Positions 1 through 8,934 of a stretch of 22,651 nt of DNA are shown in pieces; the stretch's first letter is position 1, and every line of letters starts with the position of its first letter. Source of the DNA: Russula earlei (Eukaryota > Basidiomycota > Agaricomycetes > Russulales > Russulaceae); assembly GCA_025769875.1 (NCBI GenBank), contig JAGFNK010000763.1, positions 1 through 22,651 of the forward strand, read 5' to 3'. Made by a program: the position numbers and the translations under genes. Below the pieces are notes generated by a model that saw only the letters and a program-made list of their open reading frames with translations, made no database searches and was not told the origin of the DNA.

Positions 1-597
1 ATGATTACCCAATTAGGAAATGGGTGCCTGGTCGTGTTATGGTGCCTTTGCAATAGTGATATCTTGCACCACAGGAGGAATAGCCCAAGAAACGGAAGGG
101 AGTTGGTAATGCAAGGTGAGAGAGGTCTCTCTTGAGTGGAATAGGACAATATACAGCCAGTACCTGGCCTTGGTTCGTAACATAGTATATAAGTGCTCAA
201 TAAAGTGGCAGACAGTCTTCAGACTGTACATTTGATTTGTGGCACTTGTCATGAACCATTTCCCAGAGAGGGCCCTTGAAGGACCCTTCCTTATTAGAGG
301 AAACCCAGCCTCTATGGTGCCACCCTGTTCACATGGACAAAAGGGGTGAGTAGAGGTGTCCACAATATCATACACGCATTGTTGCACAAGCAATTCTTGG
401 CACAATCAACATACAGCAAGCCCTACTTAGTGGCAACCCTTTTAACAATAAAGGACAGTATTATAGCCTCCCTAAGGACCCTTTAGGATGACTCTAAGTG
501 CTCTACAAAAGGCACTAACATGATACTAGAGGCCCTACAATGCATCATTAGACTATCTCTAATAACCATAGAACAAACTATAAAGCAATACTAAGGA
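1..597. repeat. LTR-like flank outside the gypsy 3' LTR
   Basis: No credible coding region. The first 181 bases match, in reverse complement and without a length change, positions 3588-3768. After that comes a TATA-like box near 187-195. About 45 bases downstream of it resemble the sequence after the TATA box at 4088 in the 3565-4390 insert. I read this as an LTR or LTR fragment of a family related to that insert. Bases 250-597 show nothing I recognise. The last five bases before the gypsy LTR are AAGGA; the matching target copy would lie beyond the missing 5' end of the element. Confidence 0.35.
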
Positions 598-1090
598 TGT
601 CACTGACTGGGGGTGGTGTCGCTGACAAATTTATTCACATACAAGATATGCACACTAAGTCAAGCAAGAACACAAAGTTCTCATGAGGATTAGGGTTCTC
701 AGAGATGCAACTACTCTTGTAGTCATATTCCGTGGAAGAGGGAAGATATGAATAAGACTTCACATTTAAGAAGACTTATGAGTGAAGAGGGTTTCCAGAC
801 AAAGTGCTTGATGTCTTGCAAGCCTACAAGTCCTGAAGCTGAACCAGTGATATCTCACAGGAGAACAAGCTTAAGGCTTGTCCTCACTAAACAGCAGTCT
901 TATATACATATGGAATACTATATCAAATAGTATTCATGAGGCAACAATGAGGCGATTGTACTAGAACACGCAGGAATCAGGTGGTACATGCAAGGCTGGA
1001 TGAGTCAAGAAAATGCATGGAAAACATGAGACGTATCTGGGTAGGCCTGCCCGGTTGCCAGTCCAGTCCAATGTACTGGTTCTTGTGACA
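598..1090 (-). repeat. 3' LTR of the backbone gypsy
   Basis: On the minus strand it begins TGTCACAAG and ends CAGTGACA, giving TGTCAC/GTGACA inverted ends and 493 bases. A polypurine-type tract lies immediately upstream, so this is the 3' LTR of the element to its right. A TATATAAG box (minus) sits at 899-906 and a conserved hairpin at 862-884. The LTR at 8935-9332 plus 15158-15255 is a clearly related copy: same ends, same order of motifs, about 492 bases once its insert is removed. Confidence 0.8.
862..884 (-). other. Conserved hairpin just downstream of the LTR TATA box
   Basis: A 9-base stem with a 5-base loop and one mismatch or G-U pair. The same hairpin occurs at 9141-9163 in the related solo LTR, where the stem AGAACAAGC/GCTTGTTCT is perfect. 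It lies about 15-20 bases past the TATA box, so it would be at the 5' end of the transcript (inferred). Confidence 0.5.
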
Positions 1091-1108
1091 TTACCCCTTT
1101 GTTAAGGT
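1091..1108 (-). other. Polypurine tract before the 3' LTR
   Basis: The minus strand reads AACAAAGGGGTAA directly before the TGTCAC LTR start, the position and composition expected for the plus-strand primer of an LTR element. It begins right after the stop of the third ORF. Confidence 0.65.
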
Positions 1109-2949
1109 CTAACCTATGTAGGGGTGAACATTGGAAATGCAGCAATGGGTGTGGTAGTGAAGTTGGTCTCGGGGGACTCAACAAATTTTGTGTGGCTTGC
1201 ATGGCCTGTGTGGAGTCCTACAAAGATCTGCTTTATGTCCATGGTGGTTACAGAGGACGCAAGTGGTGATCTTAGGACAATTGATGGTGTCATGACCACC
1301 ATCAAGACACCAGGAACACTTATCAGTGGTACATGGGGAAAATTGGTACCATGGATCAAGGATAGCTTCCTTGGCATCTTTGTGTTCCTGTTCGGTTAGC
1401 TGTGGCATGGACTGGAAGAGGATCCTAGGCTCAAGTCAGGTTTTAGCATTGGCTCTTGCCAGTTTAACTTCACTGTCTCGAATCTCCCATAGCATATTGT
1501 GGTAGCGTCCCCTAGCCATGACAAGTTGGTTGGCCATCTGTTGTGCTCTTTTGATAGCAAATTGATAGCAAAGGACTTCAGCCTTGAGAGATAGGTCCTC
1601 TTCAAACGTAAGGGCCTTGTTCACAGCTTTAGTATGTCTGAGTCCTTCTTGGAACAAGAAGGCATCCTTCATCATGAGGAGGGGACAGGGGTAACGATCA
1701 GCATGGGCTCGTACTGAGATTCGGTGAGTAGGGCAGCCAGGACCATATGTTGCAATGACTGATGGGAATCCATTAGTCAAGTCGGGGAGGACAAATCGTG
1801 GGGGAATGGTGTTGTCTTCATTTCCTGGGTCAGGAATCAGGATGTCTAGCCCTAGGTTTCCTTCCATCCAGCCATCCCCAAGCTCTTGTAGTTTGGCCAG
1901 AGCATTTGTTCCAGGGGCTATGGGTGTCATGTAGGCAGGAGGAGGGCTGTTGTTTATCAAGTGGTGCCATTGGAATGAGATTTTCATTGATTTGGGTGAG
2001 GTTTATTGGTTGTTGGTGTTGAGATTATCATTGATTTGGGTGATTTGGTATGTTACCACTACCCTGGGACGTTGTGATGTAATCACAGCTCAGATGCATT
2101 GACGCATCGGTTACATGGACCGGGCATCACTGGCTTAGCTCAGGCGCATGACGCGTCGGATCACACGGTCCAGCTCAGCTCATATGCTGAGATCTGCGCT
2201 ACTTACAATGATAAGTTAATTGATGACAATCAGTAGCTACTAACAACTGATCCTTGTATGATCTTTGTTTCTTATTGATGGTAGCTACTTGCAGTGTACT
2301 TAGAGATGCTCTGGAGTACTTAAGAGCATCGTATTTCAATAGATCACTTCAGTCTTGTCTTACACAATACTGAAGTGAGTACTTACTGTTTCCTATCTTA
2401 TCTCTCGCATCTAATCACGCGTTGTAGATATCTTTTGATAGGTATTACTGAATTATAGTCTTGTCTTACACAATACTGAAATATCTTTTGATAGATCTTA
2501 AGGATCTTATCGTTGTTATCATAACCTGCGCCCATCTGCTTCAACAGTTGGGGGATGAGTGTGTCAAGTCAAGGGGGAATAGGAATAGGATTGGGGGAGG
2601 GAGAGCAAACATGGTAGGATGGACTGCAAGCTATAGGAGAGTCAGTTCCTCTGGTAGGAGAGCAGTTGCCAAAGGCTTGTAGTATGGTGGGTAGCGTCTC
2701 TGCATGCCAGAGTTCCTGGGCTTGTGCTATCATTGCTGCATGTTGTGCAGCATGTCACACTAGAAGTCTGGCGTTGATGGTCACAGCTGCGGATGGGGAT
2801 GGTTCTCTGGAGATCAGTAGGGGAATAAGAGTTGGGGAGTGTGGAGGAGTAGGGATGAGGGTTACTGAGGAGGTGGTGGGCGAGTTTAGTGTCAAAGACA
2901 TGTTAGGATGTGATTGGGAAGGGAAGAGTGGTGTGGAAATGTCAGTCAT
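1109..2949 (-). pseudogene. Third ORF of the gypsy: double CCHC zinc-knuckle protein
   Basis: The ATG at 2949 lies 13 bases past the pol/chromodomain stop (2963-2965). Without the solo LTR and one target copy the ORF is about 435 codons. The N-terminal part (2949-2560) is rich in Pro, Ser and Thr. A middle part (1987-1436) is helical-looking and unrecognised. Near the C-terminus are two perfect CX2CX4HX4C knuckles, at 1318-1277 (CSWC...H...C) and 1261-1220 (CVLC...H...C), followed by a Cys/His-rich tail ending at the stop 1109-1111. Four in-frame TGA codons each fit a decayed CGA, and there is one net frameshift near the LTR insertion. The layout resembles a gag-type nucleic-acid-binding protein placed where other elements carry env. 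It could be a second gag-like gene, an acquired ORF or a satellite gag. Function unknown. Confidence 0.6.
2017..2546 (+). mobile_element. Copia-type solo LTR with GTTGG target duplication
   Basis: 530 bases running TGTTGAGATT...CTTCAACA, flanked by GTTGG at 2012-2016 and 2547-2551. It is a diverged relative of the 480-bp copia LTRs at 9333 and 14678, shown by the shared stretch around ACGTTGTGAT...GCATTGACGC, the shared TTCAACA end and the same paired-repeat layout. Its transcription sense is plus, opposite to the full-length copia. It contains two identical 24-base repeats (2351-2374, 2457-2480) and two nearly identical 14-base repeats (2428-2441, 2481-2494). It interrupts the third ORF. Confidence 0.85.
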
Positions 2950-2962
2950 GGATAATGGCTTT

Positions 2963-3564
2963 TTATGTTTGGGGTCGTCCAGCCATGGCAGAGTAGAATT
3001 CTTTTAGGAGCTTTGGAGCATTGAGGTCATGATGGTCAACCCATGAGTCATCTGATGTCAGGTAGCCCTTCCAGTGTACAAGATATTGGAGTTTAGGTGT
3101 TCGTCTGAATCTTCTGGCATCTAGAATAGCTTCAATTTCGTATTCTTCTTTGTTATCAATGATTGGAGGGGGGCATGTAAACGGTGTGCTGTATTCCTCC
3201 ATTTCTATATATGGTAAGAGTAGGTTGATGTGGAAAACATCATGTATTTTTATGGATGGTGGGAGTTGGAGTTTGTAAGCAACTTTGGAAATGTTTTTGA
3301 TGATGGGAAAGGGTCTGTATCATTTGAGCATAAGTTTGCGATTTCCTCGTGTTTTGAGTTCTTGCCTTCTAACCATACAAGGGTTCCTTCTTTCATTTCC
3401 AAGATGTCAGGTCTTAGGGGTTGTTGTTTACATTCCAAAAGTTGTTGTGCGTCGCATCTAGATTGTTCTAGTTCTCTAAGGTGATCAGTGGAGGCAGGCA
3501 CATTGTTGTCCTCAAGGTTTATATCAATTTGGGGTTTGAATCCCATGAGTTCATGTGGTGATCA
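2963..3564 (-). pseudogene. Backbone gypsy integrase C-terminus and chromodomain
   Basis: The segment resumes after the 3565-4390 insert. The ORF from 3546 holds the integrase C-terminal region, including the motif EGTLVWLEG seen in gypsy integrases. A frameshift lies near 3330-3360, and one TGA follows MLK where CGA fits. From 3202 to 2963 is a chromodomain: EYEIEAILDAR, then YLVHWKGY, then DDSW and a helix ALKLL-like (APKLLKEF). Chromodomains on Ty3/gypsy integrases direct insertion toward modified histones (family knowledge). The terminal stop TAA at 2965-2963 looks genuine because ORF3 starts 13 bases later. Confidence 0.85.
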
Positions 3565-4390
3565 TCGTGATACCTCATGCTTCCATTGTTACAAACCAAG
3601 GCCAGGTCCTGGCCATATATTGTCCTATTTCACTCACGAGAGACCTCTCTCACTTTGCATTACCAACTCCCTTCTGTTTCTTGGGCTACCCCTCCTGTGG
3701 TGCAAGATATCGCTATTGCAAAGGCACTATAACACGACCAGGCACCCACTTCCTAATCGGGTAATCATCACGTGGCAGCCACATGGTCACCCAGCCACCA
3801 AGAACCTGAAACAATGGCACAAACTCTTAGAAACTGTTGCATAACTCATCTGATGTCATCAAGGCTCCAATGACATCATGGCTGACTGAGTGACTCCACA
3901 GTGACCTCATAGGCTCACTAAGCGCCCCACAGTGACATCATAATGATGTCATCGCTCCACAATGATCAGTAATGCGCTCAGTAAGCCTGAAACTTGGCAT
4001 AAGCAAGTTTATGCCTCTGTAGTCCTATTGGATGGTACCAAAGAGTCTAGAATACTCCCAGTGCTTTGTAATCGACCCTGTACACTGTATATAAGCCCCA
4101 ATGAAGCATGGCAGTCATCAGACTGTCCATTTGTGATACTCTCATCTTCCTGGGTACTCCCCCGTGACTGCTCAGTTTAAAGATTCCCCTCAACTCCAAG
4201 GTACTCTTCAACAACCGCCTTGTCTAAAGCCCCCTTGCTGCACTGGCCTCCAGTCTTCACCTCTGCCTCCTGCAACATGTACCAGGCCCCATCTGGTACC
4301 TTCTAGTCATTTGGCTCATTCTCTTGTTCAACACCACCTACGCCACATACCGTCTGTTCCAACCCTTGCCCACCTGCTCCTGAGTCCTTA
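3565..4390 (+). mobile_element. LTR-like insertion in the integrase gene
   Basis: 826 bases interrupt the integrase reading between NSWMSRH (upstream) and the GFKPQ segment (downstream). A 7-base direct repeat GTGATCA flanks it (3558-3564, 4391-4397). I cannot tell a 5-base TSD within this from a 7-base one, and TG...CA ends are not clear. A TATA box (TATATAAG) lies near 4088 on the plus strand, with a pyrimidine-rich leader after it and a cluster of CRE-like sites 130-240 bases before it. This points to a solo LTR in plus sense. Bases 3588-3768 are the inverted partner of 1-181. The encoded ORFs look incidental. Confidence 0.6.
3851..3951 (+). promoter_or_regulatory. Cluster of five CRE-like octamers in the LTR upstream region
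   Basis: Octamers: TGATGTCA 3851-3858, TGACATCA 3871-3878, TGACCTCA 3902-3909, TGACATCA 3933-3940, TGATGTCA 3944-3951. They sit in degenerate repeats that also share CTCCACAG/CCCCACAG. Four of the five are one CpG transition away from the bZIP/CRE palindrome TGACGTCA. They lie upstream of the TATA box at about 4088. Confidence 0.5.
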
Positions 4391-5259
4391 GTGATCAGCA
4401 GTATGTGTCTTGACATCCATGAGTTGTGTGCATATTCAGCGATAGGGAGCATTTTTGCCCAAGAGTGTGGATGAGTCATGGTCCAGGATCTTAGGTATTG
4501 TTCCAGCCAGGCATTCATTCTTTCAGTTTGTCTGTCAGTCTGGGGGTGGAACATGGTAGACATGTTTTGTTTGATGCCTAGACTTTTACATAAGGCTTTG
4601 GAGAAGTTTGATGCAAATCAGGGGTCTCTGTCAGATATGATTCTTTTTTGGGATGCCAAACCAGGGTACAAGGTGTTTCAGATATTTGTGTGCAATGCCT
4701 GTTCCATTGATCATTTTGTTGCGTGGAATGAATTTTGTTGCTTTGGAACATCCTTGATCAATGATAGTGAGGATGCTGTCGAATCTGTCTGATTTGGGTA
4801 AGTCTGTAATCAGATCCATTGATATGTATTGAAAGGGGCCTTGTTTGACATGTGTGTCAATAAAAAAGGTTGTGGCTTTCTTTCTGGGTATATTGGTTTT
4901 GGATTCTTGGCATTTGGCACAGCCTTTGACATATTGTTCTACAAATTGTTGTAGTCTAGGTCCTTCATAGTGTTGTTTGATTAGGTTCCAAGTGTTGGCT
5001 ATTCCAGGATGACTGGTGGGTGGTGCATCGTGGAATCATTGTAGGATTTCTCATTGTTTATCTGGTTTGTTGGGTAGGTAAATTTTTTGTGTGAAGATTT
5101 CGGGTGGGAGAAGAGTGGTTTTTTGTTCTTCTACCCCCTTGTTAAGGTCTTTTCAACAAGAGAGTGTGTCAGCTATGGTGTGAATGTGTCCTGGGAAATG
5201 TTCCATAGTTATATTAAAGTCTTGCATGTATTGCATCCATCTTGCTTGTCATCCAGTTA
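4391..5259 (-). pseudogene. Backbone gypsy RNase H tail and integrase core
   Basis: Reading down from 5257, the RNase H tail continues exactly where the TIR element interrupted it (TG, TGA, then QARWMQYMQ). The integrase zinc-binding segment follows (HDAPP...H...CAKC). The catalytic core begins at SMDLI (first Asp, about 4819). The second Asp is in ISDRD (codon at 4630-4632), and the Glu is in RQTERMNAW (about 4522). Five TGA codons replace likely CGA. A frameshift in the T-run near 4645-4655 separates the first and second catalytic blocks. The three acidic residues are still present, so this copy was disabled by stops and shifts rather than by active-site loss. Confidence 0.85.
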
Positions 5260-5667
5260 TTGCCGTTTTCAGCGCACTTGGCGGAGCTTGAATTCCACCC
5301 AAATCGGCGCAGAAACCCCCTCAAACATGCGGGATGAATATCTCCCTCAAAACAGCTTCAATTCATATGAAAATTATTGTCCCTGAATCGCCTGAATGAG
5401 GGCTAGGCAGCCCCATTGTTTTCATGAGATTTGAGTGAGAATTGGTGGAGCTGGACTCAAGCCACCTCCACATGTGTATTAGATGAATTACAACTCAAAA
5501 TCATGGTCTATATCTATTATTTTTCCCTCATGTTGTACCCATGGGCTGTCTTGAGGCAGCCCCATAGTGTTTTTGACTCAAGTGTTGTGGTGTGCAACGT
5601 TGTTTCCAGTGCAATTGGAGTCGCGGCCAGCCACTCATCACCCCTCTCGCCTCTCGATTCTGACCAT
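5260..5667 (+). repeat. Left TIR (408 bp)
   Basis: Inverted partner of 7470-7877. The first mismatch from the outer end is at 5569; most others fall inside 5590-5650. It carries an inward ORF beginning MSENWWSWTQATST, present in both arms only because the arms are identical. Confidence 0.85.
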
Positions 5668-7469
5668 CCTTCTTGTTTTTCACAGACAGAGAGGAGTGGG
5701 TTGCAAAGAGGGGTCCTATTCTGAACTCTTTCTACTACAGAGTAGCTAGGGTGTTTTTATATACAGGAGAGAGGTACTAGAGATGAATGGCATGAGAATG
5801 AATCAAGACTGGTTGAGACGGTTGAGGCGGTCGTGAAAGGCTTGAGACGCGAACGCGTCTAGTGTGCCGAGGCGTGCATGGGCGCGTGCGGCGGTCGCGG
5901 CTGCTTGTGCTGCGGAAGACGCGAAGGCGGCGATCGGCGATGGCGATGACGGAAGAGGCGAGGGCGATGGGAAACGGAGGCGATGGAGACGAGGGCGGCG
6001 GTGACGAGATGGCGGCTGCGTGGTGGTGGTGTTGTCTTGTGGCGGTGGCGGCGTGGTCGTCTCCATTGCAGGTGGTGGCAGCAGGCGTGGACGAGGAGCG
6101 AAGGCGTAGGCGGTGAGCGTGAGTTCGTAGATAGAGACGTAGGTGGCGAGGACTCGAGAAAGAGGATGCGTGGGGCGGCTTGCGCGGGGGTGGGATCTGT
6201 CGTCTTGCGGCGGCGGTGGCGGGGTCGTCTCCACTGCAGGTGTCGGCAGCAGACGTGGGCGAGAGCGCGCGAACGGATGGGGAGGCGATGTGGGAGGCGG
6301 CGTGCGGTGTGCTGTTGGCGTCCGCGACTGCTTCTCCTGCGACGGCGGCTTCTGCTCCTGTTGTGGCGTGTCGTGGCTAAGTTCGTGGCCGAGGCCTTCT
6401 TGGTCTTCTGGGGTGGTGCTGGTGGCGAGGGGTTGCGACGGTGCGGCGGTGCTGGTGTCGCGCGAAACTACTAAAGCGGCGGCTGAGACTGAGAAGACTG
6501 AGGCTGAGACTGAGAAGGTGGCGGCGGACTGAGCTGGTGCGACGGTGGAGGCGGACGGGGCGGAGGCGACGACTGAGGGCGACGCAGGGGCGACGGCGGC
6601 GGTGGCTGACAAGGGCGTGGCGGCGGTGGCTTGTGAGACGGTGGTGGAGACGGCGGCGTGTGGCGCTAAGACGTCGGTGGCTGAGGCTGAGGCTACGGTG
6701 GCGGCTGACGAGACTAAGGCGGCTGGCAAGGCTAAGAGCGCGGTGGCGGCGGTTCACTGATCTGAAGATGGGGCGACGGAGACGGCTGGCAAAACTAGGG
6801 GCGCGGTGGCGGCGGCTGAGACTGAGAAGGCTGAGGCTGAGGGCAGGGTGGAGACGGCGGCGGCTGGCGATGCTGGTGCTATGACAGACTGGGCTGAACT
6901 GACGAGTACGGGCGAGGCTAAGACGGAGACTGATGCGAAGTCGGCGGCTGGCACGACTGAGGCTACTGTGGCAACGGACGAGGCGACGGACGAGACTGAG
7001 GGCGACGAGACGACTGAGGGCGCGGGAGCGGATGAGACGAAGGCGGGGGTGGCAGACGAGGCTGCGAGGGCTGAAGTGGCGGGCGGCGCTAAAACGTCGG
7101 TGGGCGAGGTTGAGATGGTGGTTGTGCATGGAGCTGAGACAGTGGCCATAGCAGGCGACACTGAGGGCGCGGGAGCTGGTTGGGCTAAGACGGGGACAGT
7201 GGCGATAGGCGATGTCACGGCTGAGGCTACGGCAGCGGGGACAGACGAGGTGGCGACGATGGCGAATGCGGGCGATGCTGGGACGGCGAGGGCAGGTGGA
7301 GCCGAGGCGATGATGGCTGGCGAGTCGAGGATGGCGGCGGTGAACGAGGTGACGGGAACGGCGGACGAGGTGGGAACCGCAGGGACGATGGGCAAGGCAG
7401 GCGAGGCGGAGGCGATGGTGCACGATGTAGGGACGGAGGCTGGAGCGGGCATGGGCGCAGGGTATGTGT
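5668..7469. repeat. GC-rich degenerate tandem/segmental repeats of the TIR element core
   Basis: Runs of GGCGGCGGC and GCTGAGACTGAG-type units recur with drift. A roughly 55-base unit near 6032-6090 recurs near 6202-6260. A longer segment around 6475-6700 resembles 6806-7110, for example GGCGCTAAGACGTCGGTGG at about 6661 against a close copy at about 7085. All six frames are largely open because the composition lacks stops, so open frames here are weak evidence for genes. Confidence 0.65.
5803..7452 (-). CDS. Long Ala/Ser/Pro/Val-rich open frame filling the TIR element core
   Basis: From an ATG at 7452, just inside the right TIR, a frame runs to a stop at 5803, about 550 codons. A single TGA near 6754 interrupts it where CGA fits. 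The product would be low-complexity, with internal duplications such as TDVLAPPA/TDVLAPHA and FSVSAAA twice, and two Pro-rich blocks near the C-terminus with the motif RPRLLP. No domain, signal peptide or catalytic motif is recognisable. Other frames over the same DNA are also open (a 241-codon Ala/Glu/Thr-rich frame at 6806-7531 plus, an Arg-rich frame at 6377-7423 minus). This frame is noted for its length and fit between the TIRs, not because coding is shown. Confidence 0.25.
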
Positions 7470-7877
7470 ATGGTCAGAATGGAGAGGTAAGAGGGGCAAT
7501 GAGTGGCTGGCCGTCACTCCAATCACACTGAAAACAATGTTGCACACCACAACACTTGAGTCAAAAAAACTATGGGGCTGCCTCAAGACAGCCCATGGGT
7601 ACAACATGAGGGAAAAATAATAGATATAGACCATGATTTTGAGTTGTAATTCATCTAATACACATGTGGAGGTGGCTTGAGTCCAGCTCCACCAATTCTC
7701 ACTCAAATCTCATGAAAACAATGGGGCTGCCTAGCCCTCATTCAGGCGATTCAGGGACAATAATTTTCATATGAATTGAAGCTGTTTTGAGGGAGATATT
7801 CATCCCGCATGTTTGAGGGGGTTTCTGCGCCGATTTGGGTGGAATTCAAGCTCCGCCAAGTGCGCTGAAAACGGCAA
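7470..7877 (-). repeat. Right TIR (408 bp)
   Basis: Reverse complement of 5260-5667, outer 309 bases identical. Inner differences include CG/CA and CA/TG pairs near 7520-7540. Confidence 0.85.
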
Positions 7878-7879
7878 TA

Positions 7880-8048
7880 ATTTCTTTGGTTCCTTAAAAT
7901 ATGTAAGATTTTTGTGGTTGGTCCTTATTCTGACTGGTTTTTCTGCACCTAGAAAGAAAGGTTGGCCACTTTTTAGGCTGAAGATGACCATGGCTAGTTC
8001 CTTGTCATGTGTGTCATAGTTTCTTTCAGCATCTAATAGCGTTCTTGA
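7880..8048 (-). pseudogene. Backbone gypsy RNase H, middle fragment
   Basis: This stretch lies between the family-S solo LTR and the TIR element. Minus-strand reading from the CTTGA target copy gives SRTLLDAERNYDTHDKELAM, which carries the RNase H Glu in DKELAM, and ends FKEPKKL. The usual TDHKNL catalytic motif reads TNHKNL. The Asp codon is AAC at 7917-7919 preceded by C, as expected from CpG to CpA. The frame is continuous with 8595-8934 once the LTR and one CTTGA are removed. Confidence 0.85.
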
Positions 8049-8594
8049 TGTTAGGATTCTTGCATCTCCTCGTTCTCATCTGCTTACCTATGCTCTGGTG
8101 ACTCATTTCTGTTTACTCATATGTGCTTATTCATCTGGCTTAGTGATCGCTTATTGATCTGCTTACTGACTGATCAGTAATGGCTTACTCACTACTTACT
8201 GGTTGATGACAGATACTAGGAAAGAATGACTCACACGTGAGTCAATTCTGACATTCCCAAATTGCGCTTTACATATTTGGATACTACTGGTTCTCAGCTA
8301 TGTGCACCCCGAGTTTCATACGAATCGGATCAGTAGTTGTTGAGATATTGTATAAATAGTCTGTACTATCAAGAAGTCAAGCCGTATGCTTGACTTACTC
8401 TCTCAAACAAGAAACAATCATCTTGTGAAGAACTCTATACAATCTATTGAAGATCTCTAAGTGAAAGAGGCCCTTCTCTTCTCTTACACTTATTCTTCCT
8501 GAGATAATATCAAAGGGATTGAAGTCTAGTGCTTGAACTATATCAAGCAACTCTTTCACTAAGAGTCAGCAATAAGATCATTCTGATCTTAACA
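8049..8594 (+). mobile_element. Solo LTR, family S, copy 1, with CTTGA target duplication
   Basis: 546 bases running TGTTAGGATT...GATCTTAACA, flanked by CTTGA at 8044-8048 and 8595-8599. TATAAATA lies at 8351-8358 (plus). A paired AP-1/Gcn4-like site with an E-box between lies at 8227-8244. A second copy is at 11583-12117. Confidence 0.9.
8227..8244 (+). promoter_or_regulatory. Inverted pair of TGACTCA sites, LTR S copy 1
   Basis: TGACTCACACGTGAGTCA: two inverted TGACTCA (Gcn4/AP-1 type) heptamers around CACGTG, about 110 bases upstream of TATAAATA. Confidence 0.45.
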
Positions 8595-8934
8595 CTTGAG
8601 TAGAATGCTATAGGGTGAAGTCCATTTTCATATTCTTGGGAAATGACTGCTCCTATGGCAAATCTGGATGCATCAGTGTCAAGGATGAATGGTTTGGTCC
8701 AGTTGGGTGTTCATAGGATGGGGTAGGATATGCATGTTTCTTTTAGTTTTTGAAAGGCCTGTTCTTCTTTGGGTGTCCATTCCCATTGTTTGTTTTTCTT
8801 TGTTAAGTTGTTAAGAGGTCTGGCTTTTAGTGAGAAGTTGGGAATGAAATTTCAGTAGAAATTGCAGAATCCCAGGAAACTTCAGACTTCCTTTAATGTT
8901 TTGGGTGTAGGCCAATCTTGTATTCCTTTGACCT
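8595..8934 (-). pseudogene. Backbone gypsy RT thumb and start of RNase H
   Basis: The segment continues the RT interrupted at 15256. Reading from the GACCT target copy gives VKGIQDWPTPKTLKEV, typical of the gypsy RT thumb, then a degenerate SFLGFCNFY region. The RNase H start has the first catalytic Asp in DTDASRFAIGAVIS. Three TGA codons (after KEV, NFY and YPIL) sit where conserved Arg is expected. It ends at the CTTGA target copy of the family-S LTR. Confidence 0.85.

Larger units (their letters stand above)
5260..7877. mobile_element. 2.6-kb terminal-inverted-repeat element with TA target duplication
   Basis: The ends are TTGCCG...CGGCAA with TA on both sides (5258-5259, 7878-7879). Removing the element and one TA rejoins the host RNase H reading across PKK-LTG, which fixes the boundaries. 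Each inverted repeat is 408 bases. The outer 309 bases are identical and divergence is confined to the inner end. The core, about 1.8 kb, is GC-rich, CpG-rich low-complexity sequence. No DDE/D transposase motif was recognised, so it is probably non-autonomous. A TA duplication is typical of Tc1/mariner-type elements but also of others, and TIRs this long recall foldback elements. Confidence 0.8.

Noticed and set aside
5431..5724. ORF beginning MSENWWSWTQATST, found in both TIR arms as an apparently conserved gene
   Set aside because: The identity follows from the arms being inverted copies of each other and gives no independent evidence of coding.
5862..7531. Many long plus-strand ORFs (Arg-rich, Ala/Glu/Thr-rich) in the TIR element core
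   Set aside because: All six frames are open because the sequence is GC-rich and repetitive; no domain or start context separates them from chance.
5258..7881. TTAA (piggyBac-type) target site for the TIR element
   Set aside because: The restored site contains TTAA, but the flanks are CAGTTA|TTG and CAA|TAATTT, which gives a TA duplication, not TTAA on both sides.
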